From positions 1 to 42,353 of IMG/VR virus record IMGVR_UViG_3300031977_003277: a stretch of 42,353 nt of DNA; one strand, written 5' to 3'. Origin of the DNA: a virus. Below are positions 19,941-27,139 of the stretch, piece by piece. Position 1 is the stretch's first letter. Each line of letters opens with the position of its first letter. The notes below the pieces were generated by a model. That model did no database searches and was not told where the DNA came from. It saw only the letters and a program-made list of their open reading frames with translations. The translations under genes and the position numbers were made by a program.

Positions 19941-21251
19941 ATGGCGCAGCAAACAATCAACATTGGCACCACCCCTGGCGACGGAACCGGGGACACCGCG
20001 AGAGATGGCGGGGCCAAGATAAACAGCAACTTCACGGAGCTGTACGGGAAGTTGTTTGGCAACTATGGTGCCCTGAGCGACCCAACGATAAACGACGACA
20101 GCGCAGACGGCTATGTGCAAGGGTCTTTTTGGGTTAACCGCCGAACCGGCGAATCGTGGCGGTGCCTGGACCCAGCGGCCGGCGCGGCAATATGGGCGCG
20201 GGCCGGAAACGGCTATCAGCGCACTGCCGGCGACATCGCCGGCGCGCAGGAGTTCGACGGCCTGAACGTGATCGGGGACAGCATCTCGACGAACACCACG
20301 GCAAGCGGGTCGTCGACGGTGGCGAACAGCTACGCCGTGAAAACAGCCAGCCGCTCCGGGCGCAACGCGCCTGTGTACCTGGCCGTGTCGGGCGCTCAGG
20401 TCGCAGACCAAGCCGCGCAGGTATTCGCGCGGACAATTTCTGGCGCCACTCGCTCCAGCATGGTCATGCTGGGCACCAACGATGTCCGTGTGTACAAAAA
20501 CACCGGGTTGAAGGCGGTATTTTCCGAAGGTCTGCTTGCCGAGTTGGCGTGGTTGGCAACACCGCCGACGACCAGATTCAACGGCCAGGCCGGCACCTTT
20601 ACCGGCACATGGGCAAACACAACGGTTTATGGTGGAGCTCTGGGCAAGCACGCCACAACCAACGGCGCAACCGCCACCTACACGGTGCGCGGCAATGTGG
20701 TCTACGTGTGTAGTGTGTACCAAACGCCGAATACCGGGACGTACACGATCCATGTTGATGGCGTGCAATTCGGAGGTACGTTTACCACCGCCGCGACAGC
20801 GAGCATGACGACCGGCAACGGGATTTCTTATGGCCCCCGCATGCACAGAATAACCGGGTTGAGCAACGGCGTTCACACCGTTGTCGTCACCTCTGTTGCG
20901 GTTGACGCATCCAACCCAGCCTATGTGATATTTGTTGGCGGCAACTACGGGACGAACTTGCAGAGCACTTGCGGGCAGGTTCTGTGCTCAACCATTCCAT
21001 ATTTCGGCGCGGCGGGGCATACAACTTACGGCACGACGGACGCTGACTTTGATGCCTACAACACAGAGATCGAGCTTGCAGTGAACAAGCTAAGAACCGA
21101 CGGCCTGAATGTCAGGCTATCGGATCTGCGCGGGTTGCTCAATGTCACAACCGACCTGAATGCGGATGGCGTACACCCCACCGACGCCGGCCACGAGAAA
21201 ATCGCGGCGCTGCGGTCGCAAGACCTGTTCAATTTCATCCGCACGTACTAA
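19941..21251 (+). CDS. SGNH/GDSL hydrolase fibre protein
   Basis: 436 residues. The N-terminus (INIGTTPGDGTGDTARDGGA, then NSNFTELY) is a common phage fibre attachment motif. The rest is an SGNH esterase: block I GDSIS (catalytic Ser), block III GTND (Asn), block V DGVHPTDAGHE (Asp and His), with a beta-sandwich insertion (about residues 215-320). Likely deacylates or trims surface polysaccharide during adsorption. Location between portal and capsid is atypical for a fibre. Confidence 0.85.
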   Translation: MAQQTINIGTTPGDGTGDTARDGGAKINSNFTELYGKLFGNYGALSDPTINDDSADGYVQGSFWVNRRTGESWRCLDPAAGAAIWARAGNGYQRTAGDIAGAQEFDGLNVIGDSISTNTTASGSSTVANSYAVKTASRSGRNAPVYLAVSGAQVADQAAQVFARTISGATRSSMVMLGTNDVRVYKNTGLKAVFSEGLLAELAWLATPPTTRFNGQAGTFTGTWANTTVYGGALGKHATTNGATATYTVRGNVVYVCSVYQTPNTGTYTIHVDGVQFGGTFTTAATASMTTGNGISYGPRMHRITGLSNGVHTVVVTSVAVDASNPAYVIFVGGNYGTNLQSTCGQVLCSTIPYFGAAGHTTYGTTDADFDAYNTEIELAVNKLRTDGLNVRLSDLRGLLNVTTDLNADGVHPTDAGHEKIAALRSQDLFNFIRTY

Positions 21252-21271
21252 TCCGCAAAGGATAGACCTTT

Positions 21272-22126
21272 GTGGCGACCTTCGACTCCACGCAGCTAAG
21301 GTTCGATCAGACCTGCTGGACGTTTGACGACACCGCGGCATGCTTCGCGGTTGTTGAGCTAGAAGCCGCGCTTGCCCTACAGCCGCAGTCGGCGCTGGCT
21401 GTAGAAATAGAACGCGCGATCGCTCGCCCGGTAATACTGGGCGGGCAGCAGTTGGTGACGTTTGATTCGGGGCAACTGCGGTTCGATCAAACGTGCTGGA
21501 CCTTCGACGGGTCTACGCGGTGCGGGATTGCGGTTGAGATCGAGGCGGCGTTCGCGCGGCCTCCGGGGTTCGGCCACGCAGTTGAGATCGAGGCGGCGTT
21601 TGCTCGGCCTCAGGTCATTGGGTACGTTGTTGAGGCAGAGGCCGGGTTTGCACCGCCGCGTGGGTTGAGTCCTGCTGTAGAGCTGGAGGCGGGGTTCGCG
21701 CTGCCGCGAGCGTTTGGTGCCGTCGTCGAGGTGGAGATTGCGAGAGCGCCGCCGCCGCTGTTTGCTGCCACAGGTGCAGTGCTCTCGCCATACCACCGCG
21801 ACATCCTGCGCGCCCTGGCGGAACGGTTCGGCATCTCGTCTCCTGTTGCATATACCGCCACGTCCCCCTATGACGGCACCGTGGTCGGCGGCACGTTGGT
21901 GCAAAACCTGGTTGGCGGCGTGCTTACCACCGCGGCGGGCGGCCCAAGCGGGGACGCTGTTGTCGCGGGCATGGATGTCGAAGCGGCGGGCTGGCTTGAG
22001 GCGCTGGCGCGTCGGCATGGGTTGATCGACCCGATAGCGGACACGGGCACGCTGATAAGCGACGGAACCTTTGCGCAATCCGTGGCGGTGAGCGGAAACA
22101 CCGCAACGTATACGAGGCTGTCGTGA
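21272..22126 (+). CDS. Repeat protein, insert block
   Basis: 284 residues from GTG 21272. Two copies of FDSxQLRFDQTCWTFD (about 3-18 and 63-78) are followed by five ~18-residue repeats of the form VEIEAAFARPxGF (about 85-165). A non-repetitive end follows (LAERFGISSPVAYTATSPYD). Regular repeats suggest an extended beta or shaft structure on the virion. No family is recognised. Its stop overlaps the next start (GTGA). Confidence 0.75.
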   Translation: MATFDSTQLRFDQTCWTFDDTAACFAVVELEAALALQPQSALAVEIERAIARPVILGGQQLVTFDSGQLRFDQTCWTFDGSTRCGIAVEIEAAFARPPGFGHAVEIEAAFARPQVIGYVVEAEAGFAPPRGLSPAVELEAGFALPRAFGAVVEVEIARAPPPLFAATGAVLSPYHRDILRALAERFGISSPVAYTATSPYDGTVVGGTLVQNLVGGVLTTAAGGPSGDAVVAGMDVEAAGWLEALARRHGLIDPIADTGTLISDGTFAQSVAVSGNTATYTRLS

Positions 22127-22605
22127 TCTATCCGGCGCAACGACTGCTCGGGGGCATGGCGCCGCCGCCGGCGGCGGCGCAACGACTCCTCGGGGGCATG
22201 GCGCCGCCGCTGCTGGCGGGCGGAACCGATGCGATCGCCGCCAAGCTGCTCGGCACGGAGACGCACAAACGGCGCAGGGTCAAGTACCGCCCATTTTTTG
22301 ACGCGCCGATCGTCGAGCCTGAACCGCCGCAGGACGAAAACGCCACGCCACCAGCGCCGACGCTGGGCGTCGAAAAGATTGTGCGCGATTCTGTGCGCGA
22401 CGTGCTGGCAGCGATTGCCCGCTTGCCAGCGCCAGCCGATGACACCCGGGTCGAGCTGGAGTCCGAGCTAGAGCCGATTGCGCAGTCGACCCGACCAGAA
22501 CCACTGCCGGCGGCACCGCTGATACCGCAGGACCCGGATTTGTTGTACGACAACGAGCGTCGCCGCGCCATGCTGATCGCGCTGATCATGGCAACGGCTG
22601 AATAG
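22123..22605 (+). CDS. Hypothetical protein with duplicated N-terminal motif
   Basis: 160 residues from GTG 22123. Residues 6-15 and 20-29 repeat QRLLGGMAPP, encoded by a near-identical DNA repeat around a CG-rich spacer. Then a basic stretch (THKRRRVKYRPFF), an acidic Pro-rich linker and a C-terminal hydrophobic helix (RRAMLIALIMATAE). Could be a membrane-active or scaffold-type small protein. Last gene of the insert block. Confidence 0.65.
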   Translation: MIYPAQRLLGGMAPPPAAAQRLLGGMAPPLLAGGTDAIAAKLLGTETHKRRRVKYRPFFDAPIVEPEPPQDENATPPAPTLGVEKIVRDSVRDVLAAIARLPAPADDTRVELESELEPIAQSTRPEPLPAAPLIPQDPDLLYDNERRRAMLIALIMATAE

Positions 22606-22618
22606 GCGCTTCGCAAAT

Positions 22619-22645
22619 CGTCCCACTTTTCCTGGAAATGGGACG
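22619..22645. promoter_or_regulatory. 27-bp palindrome copy 2, upstream of the capsid gene
   Basis: CGTCCCA and TGGGACG arms identical to 17323-17349 with one central mismatch. A third half-site CGTCCCA (22664-22670) runs into the start codon of the protease-capsid gene. Placement before the most highly expressed virion gene fits a promoter-proximal activator or regulator site. Confidence 0.65.
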
Positions 22646-22669
22646 CCGCACCCGACAAAGTGGCGTCCC

Positions 22670-24727
22670 ATGCCCCAAGCCGCCGCCCTGCTCACACCGC
22701 CGCCCCAGCGCAGCGTCGCCGACATGCCGCTGCAAGTGCGCGCGGCCCAGGTCGTTCCCGCCAGCTTCAACGAAGCCGAGCGCACGGTTGATGTGGTCTG
22801 GACCACCGGCGCCCGCCGCCGCGCCTACGATTGGTACAACGACACCGTCTTCGAAGAAGAGCTCGCCGTCGAACCCACCGCGGTCGACATGAGTCGCTTC
22901 GAGTCCGGCGCCCTGCAAGTGCTCGACAATCACCAGGTCTACGGCGGCGTCGGCGGTGTGCTCGGCATCGCCGTGCGCGGCTCGATCGAAAACGGCGAAG
23001 GCCGCGCCACGCTGCGCCTGTCGGGCAACCCCGACAAAGCCGGCATCGTCGGCGACATCCGCGACGGCATCATCCGCGCCATCAGCTTCGGCTACTCGGT
23101 GCAGCGCTACGAAATCACCCGCGCGATCGACCGCACCGACGGCGTGAACATGCCGCTGTACCGCGCCGTGGCCTGGACGCCGCAGGAAATCTCCTTTGTC
23201 ACCGTCCCTGCCGACCCCCACGCCGGCACGCGCAACGCCGCCGAGCCCGCGCTCACCCGTTCACAACCCGTGCACGGCACCCCGTGCGAATTCATCCGGG
23301 CCGCCGCCCAATCTCCAAAGGCAAACATCATGACCGAAGCTGAAATCCAGGCCCAGCGTGACCAGGAAGTGGCCACCCGCGCCGCCGCCGATGCCGCCGC
23401 GGCAGCCCTTGCCGCCGAGCGCACGCGCGCTGCCGAGATCAACGCCCTGTGCACGCGCCACGCCGTGCCGGCTGATGCCGCGCAGCGCTACATCGCCGAC
23501 GGCATCACCGTCGAAGCCGTGCGCGAGCAGATCCTCAACGACATCGCCACCCGCGCCGAAGGCCAGGGCGGCGCCCGCCTCAACGTCACCCGCGTGGCCA
23601 CCGTCAGCGACGAGACGCAAACCCGCATGGCCGGCCTCGAAGAGGCGCTGGCCCACCGCGTCGACGCGCGCGCCACGCTCACCGACAACGGCCGCCAGTA
23701 CCGCGGCATGAGCCTGATCGAGATGGGCCGCGACCACCTCGAGCGCAGCGGCATCAACACCCGCGGCATGACGCGCATGCAACTGGCCACGCAGATCCTC
23801 ATGTTCCGCTCCGGCGGCATGATGAGCACCAGCGATTTCGCCAACCTGCTGCAAAACGTCGCCACCAAGCGCCTGCGCCAGGGCTACGAAGAAAACGCGC
23901 CCAGCTACCAGCGCTGGGCCCGCCGCGCCCCCGACGCGCCCGATTTCAAGAGCATGTCGGTCGTCAACCTGGCCGGCGCGCCCGATCTGCTGCAGGTCAA
24001 CGAGCACGGCGAGTTCAAGTACGGCGCCATGACCGATGGCAAAGAAACGTACTCGATGATCACCTACGGGCGCATCGTCAGCCTCACCCGCCAGGCCATC
24101 ATCAACGACGACCTGCGCGGCTTCGACCGCATGGTCGGCGCCTTCGGCAACAGCGCCGCGCGGCTGGAAAACCGCACGGTCTACGCCATCCTCACCGCCA
24201 ACGCCGCGCTGGCCGACACCGGCGCGCTGTTCAACAGCACGGCGGTCACCACCGCCGGCGGCCACGCCAACCTGGCCGGCGCGGGTGCCGCCATCAGCGT
24301 CGCCACCTTGGGCGCCGGCCGCGCGGCCATGCGCCTGCAAAAAGGCCTGCAGAGCGAGGAACTCAACCTCACGCCCAGCTTCCTGATCGTGCCCGCCACG
24401 CAGGAGCAGCTGGCCTACCAGTACACCAGCGCCAACTACGTGCCCGCCACGCCGGCCAACACCAACGAGTTCCGCGCCGGTGGCCGCACGGCGGTCGAGC
24501 CGGTGGTCGAGGCCATCCTCGACGCCAACAGCACCACCGCCTGGTACCTGGCCGCCAACAACGGGCAGATCGACACCGTCGAGTACTGCTACCTGCAGGG
24601 CGCCGCCGGCCCCGTCATCGAGAGCGAGATGGGCTTCGAAGTCGACGGCGTCTCCTACAAGTGCCGGCTGGATTTCGCCGCCAAGGCCATCGATTTCCGC
24701 GGCCTCTACAAGAACCCCGGCGCCTGA
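22670..24727 (+). CDS. Fused prohead protease and major capsid protein (HK97-like)
   Basis: 685 residues. Residues ~15-195 are a U35/S78-type prohead protease (VDVVWTTGARRRAYDW, LQVLDNHQVYGG with a catalytic-type His, GIIRAISFGYSVQRYE, EISFVTVPADPHAG). From ~220 a scaffold-like Ala/Arg/Glu coiled segment, then an HK97-fold capsid (LLQVNEHGEFKYGAM, SLTRQAIINDDLRGFDRMVG, PSFLIVPATQEQLAYQY). No stop separates the parts. An in-frame ATG at 23330 has AAAGG 8-12 bases upstream, so capsid may also start there independently. Cleavage by the protease would release mature capsid. Confidence 0.92.
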   Translation: MPQAAALLTPPPQRSVADMPLQVRAAQVVPASFNEAERTVDVVWTTGARRRAYDWYNDTVFEEELAVEPTAVDMSRFESGALQVLDNHQVYGGVGGVLGIAVRGSIENGEGRATLRLSGNPDKAGIVGDIRDGIIRAISFGYSVQRYEITRAIDRTDGVNMPLYRAVAWTPQEISFVTVPADPHAGTRNAAEPALTRSQPVHGTPCEFIRAAAQSPKANIMTEAEIQAQRDQEVATRAAADAAAAALAAERTRAAEINALCTRHAVPADAAQRYIADGITVEAVREQILNDIATRAEGQGGARLNVTRVATVSDETQTRMAGLEEALAHRVDARATLTDNGRQYRGMSLIEMGRDHLERSGINTRGMTRMQLATQILMFRSGGMMSTSDFANLLQNVATKRLRQGYEENAPSYQRWARRAPDAPDFKSMSVVNLAGAPDLLQVNEHGEFKYGAMTDGKETYSMITYGRIVSLTRQAIINDDLRGFDRMVGAFGNSAARLENRTVYAILTANAALADTGALFNSTAVTTAGGHANLAGAGAAISVATLGAGRAAMRLQKGLQSEELNLTPSFLIVPATQEQLAYQYTSANYVPATPANTNEFRAGGRTAVEPVVEAILDANSTTAWYLAANNGQIDTVEYCYLQGAAGPVIESEMGFEVDGVSYKCRLDFAAKAIDFRGLYKNPGA

Positions 24728-24757
24728 TCCCCCAGCGACCACCAAGGACACCAAACC

Positions 24758-25105
24758 ATGACCACCAAGTTCGTTCAAGAAGGCGACGTGCTCGACCTCG
24801 ATCCCGGCGCCACCGTGGCCTCCGGCACCGGCCACCTGTTTGGCGCGGCGCTGTTCGGTATTGCGGCGGTCGACGCCGTCAGCGGCACCGCCAGCAGCTT
24901 CATCGTGCGCGGCGTCGTCACCATCGCCAAGACCAGCGCGCTGGCCATCAGCGTCGGCGACCGCCTGTTTTGGGACGCGACCAACAGCGTCGTCAACAAA
25001 ACCAGCACCGCCCAGCAGCAGGTTGGCATCGCCGTCGAGGCCGCCGCCAACCCGTCGAGCACCGTCAAGATGCTCATGATGCCGGCCCTGCCGGTGGCGA
25101 CCTGA
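24758..25105 (+). CDS. Head decoration protein (DUF2190-like)
   Basis: 115 residues, small beta-barrel pattern (VQEGDVLDLDPGATVASGTG; SVGDRLFWDATNSVVNKTS) typical of DUF2190 proteins found directly after capsid genes. AAGGA upstream. Probably stabilises the expanded head, as gpD does in lambda. Confidence 0.85.
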   Translation: MTTKFVQEGDVLDLDPGATVASGTGHLFGAALFGIAAVDAVSGTASSFIVRGVVTIAKTSALAISVGDRLFWDATNSVVNKTSTAQQQVGIAVEAAANPSSTVKMLMMPALPVAT

Positions 25106-25133
25106 TCCTGAGCGCACGCCGAGCCGCCCGAGC

Positions 25134-25469
25134 ATGAGCTTCGCCGACATCGAATCGCGTGCCACGGCGGCCGTCATCGGCCGCCTGGTCAACGCCTCGG
25201 CGAGCTTCCTGCACGCCGGCGACGTGGTGCCTGTAGTCGGCAACGTTGTGTTTGACCCGGCGTTGTCCTACGTCGACGACATGGGCGTCGTCAGCAACCG
25301 CCCAGCGTTGCTCAAGACGCCCGACGTGGCGCCACTCACGGCCGAGGGCGACGCCATCACGCTGACCTCGCTGGGCGAGGCGGGCGCCGTGTTCGGCACC
25401 TACAAGGTTCGCAGCCTGCAGCCGCAGGCTGAAGGCGGCCTGCAGCGCCTGGTGTTGGCCAAGGTCTGA
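25134..25469 (+). CDS. Head-tail joining protein (gpFII-like)
   Basis: 111 residues starting MSFADIESRATAAVIGRL, with GDVVPVVGNVVFDPAL and GTYKVRSLQPQAEGG, in the position and size of lambda gpFII, which forms the head-to-tail interface. The match is by pattern and order. Confidence 0.75.
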   Translation: MSFADIESRATAAVIGRLVNASASFLHAGDVVPVVGNVVFDPALSYVDDMGVVSNRPALLKTPDVAPLTAEGDAITLTSLGEAGAVFGTYKVRSLQPQAEGGLQRLVLAKV

Positions 25470-25476
25470 GGTTGCC

Positions 25477-25911
25477 ATGGCCCTCGCCGCCGCCCAGGTC
25501 ATCGACGCCATTGCCGCTCGCATCGCCGCGCTGCCGGCCTATGCTGGCAAGGTGCACACCTCGCGCGCTTGGCCGCTGGCCGAGGGCGATCTGCCGGCCT
25601 GGCGCGTGACCGCCGAGGACGAAGAGGCCGGCGGCGCGATGCTCGGCGACCATACCTACGAGCACAAGCTGCAAATCGAGGCGCGGGGTTACTGCCGCGC
25701 CGTGGCCGATCTCGACGACGCCATGCACGCCATGGCCGTGGCCGCGTTGCCGGTGATCTTTGCCGCGCCCGTGCCCTACGCGCTCGATCTCGTCGGCATC
25801 AACCGCGACACGGCCGTCGAAGGCGAGGCCGCCGTCGGCGTTATCACCCTGCGCATGCAGGCGCTGTACTACGTGCGCCCGACAGCACCCGAAACCATCT
25901 TGTCATCCTGA
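25477..25911 (+). CDS. Tail terminator-like protein (gpU position)
   Basis: 144 residues. Alpha/beta pattern with QVIDAIAARIAALPAYAGKV, EHKLQIEARGYCR and ALYYVRPTAPE. Lies directly before the tail tube gene, where lambda-like phages encode the tail terminator that caps the tube. Confidence 0.72.
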   Translation: MALAAAQVIDAIAARIAALPAYAGKVHTSRAWPLAEGDLPAWRVTAEDEEAGGAMLGDHTYEHKLQIEARGYCRAVADLDDAMHAMAVAALPVIFAAPVPYALDLVGINRDTAVEGEAAVGVITLRMQALYYVRPTAPETILSS

Positions 25912-25923
25912 GGAGAGAGCCCC

Positions 25924-26568
25924 ATGTCCATCACCCTTGCCATCGGCACCACGGTCAGCATCGCCAGCACCTACGGCGCGGTCAAGACCATGAGCGCCGT
26001 CTCCAATGCCAACCCGGCCGTTGCCACGCTCGAGGCCGCGCATGGCGTTGTCGTCGGCGACATCCTGCACATCACCTCGGGCTGGGACTTGCTCAACAAC
26101 CGCGTTGTGCGCGTCTCCGCGGTGGCTACCAACGACGTCACCCTCGAAGGCGTGGACACCAGCGACACCGATCTCTACCCCGTCGGCAGCGGCATCGGCA
26201 GCGTGCGCGAAATCACCGCCTGGACCGAGGTGACGCAAATCACGCGCAATTTCAACGTCTCGGGCGGCGAGCAGCAGTACGCCGATATCTCCACCCTGAA
26301 AAACCGCGACGACCAGCGCCTGCCCACCAGCCGCACCGCGGTCGACGTCACCCTGCCCGTGTTCGACGATCCGGCGCTGGCCTGGGTCTCCACCGTCAAC
26401 GCCGCCGACAGCACCGAGACCGGCGGCCGCTTCGTCTACCCCAACGGCAGCCGCACGCTGTTCAGCGGCTTCTGGACGGTGGGGCAGGTGGCCACCGTCG
26501 AAGACTCCACGCTGCGCAACGCCGTCAACGTGAGCTTCGCGGCGCGCCCGATCCGCTACGCAACCTGA
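25924..26568 (+). CDS. Major tail (tube) protein
   Basis: 214 residues after a GAGGAGAG ribosome site. Beta-rich, with FNVSGGEQQYADISTLKNRD and FVYPNGSRTLFSGFWTVGQV. Directly followed by the frameshifted chaperone pair, which is diagnostic of the tail tube gene. Confidence 0.82.
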   Translation: MSITLAIGTTVSIASTYGAVKTMSAVSNANPAVATLEAAHGVVVGDILHITSGWDLLNNRVVRVSAVATNDVTLEGVDTSDTDLYPVGSGIGSVREITAWTEVTQITRNFNVSGGEQQYADISTLKNRDDQRLPTSRTAVDVTLPVFDDPALAWVSTVNAADSTETGGRFVYPNGSRTLFSGFWTVGQVATVEDSTLRNAVNVSFAARPIRYAT

Positions 26569-26582
26569 TCGGGGCCTGACGC

Positions 26583-26942
26583 ATGACGAGCCTCATCAGC
26601 GCGGCTCAGGTTCCGCCGCCAGAGCTGCCGTTCGAAGACGTGCCATGCCCCCCGCTGGGGGGTACGGTGCGCGTTCGCGCGCTCTGGCTCTCGCAGCGCC
26701 TGGCGCTGGAGCAGCGCATCGTCAAGCTGCGCGCCAAGCACGCCGACGAGCCCGACGCCGCGGTGTACGCCGTGATCCCCGATCTGCTGGCCATCGCCGT
26801 CGTCGACGCCAAGGACCAGCCGGTGTACTCGCGCACGCGCTGGGAGATTTTTGGCGCCATCCACACCGCGATCGCCCTCGAACTGTTCAACACCGCCTGG
26901 CGGCTTTCGGGGATGAGCGGTGAGGACGCCAAAAAAAACTAG
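26583..26942 (+). CDS. Tail assembly chaperone G
   Basis: 119 residues, mostly helical, with VRALWLSQRLALEQRIVKLR and ends at TAG 26940-26942. It overlaps the slippery run that produces the G-T fusion. Acts as chaperone for tape-measure assembly. Confidence 0.82.
   Translation: MTSLISAAQVPPPELPFEDVPCPPLGGTVRVRALWLSQRLALEQRIVKLRAKHADEPDAAVYAVIPDLLAIAVVDAKDQPVYSRTRWEIFGAIHTAIALELFNTAWRLSGMSGEDAKKN
26933..26939 (+). promoter_or_regulatory. Programmed -1 frameshift site (A AAA AAC)
   Basis: Eight A residues followed by C give the heptamer A AAA AAC in frame with G, three bases before its stop. A -1 slip places ribosomes in an open 62-codon frame. This is the conserved G/GT mechanism of siphophage tails. 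Confidence 0.9.
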
Positions 26943-27127
26943 ACGAAGCGCCGACGCTGGCCTTCGCCTTGCGCCTTGCGCAGCGCCTGGGCCGCACCCT
27001 GGCCGAGTTGGAGCGCGGCATGTCGGCAGAGGAGTTTGGGCTGCACATGCAGCTCGAGATCATGCGCAACAGCCCGCCCGCGCAAGCGGTCGACGCGGAA
27101 ATGCAAGCGCTGTTCGGCGGCGAGTAA
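26939..27127 (+). CDS. Tail assembly chaperone T part, made by -1 frameshift
   Basis: 62 codons in the -1 frame beginning LDEAPTLAFALRLAQRLG, with GRTLAELERGMSAEEFGLHM, a typical gpT region. It has no start codon of its own and would be expressed only as the G-T fusion (26583-27127). Ends with TAATG, 13 bp before the tape measure start. Confidence 0.88.
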   Translation, partial: LDEAPTLAFALRLAQRLGRTLAELERGMSAEEFGLHMQLEIMRNSPPAQAVDAEMQALFGGE

Positions 27128-27139
27128 TGGGAGTGCGGC

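Noticed and set aside
23261-25243. 660-residue minus-strand open frame
   Set aside because: Antisense shadow of the capsid gene; low-complexity composition.
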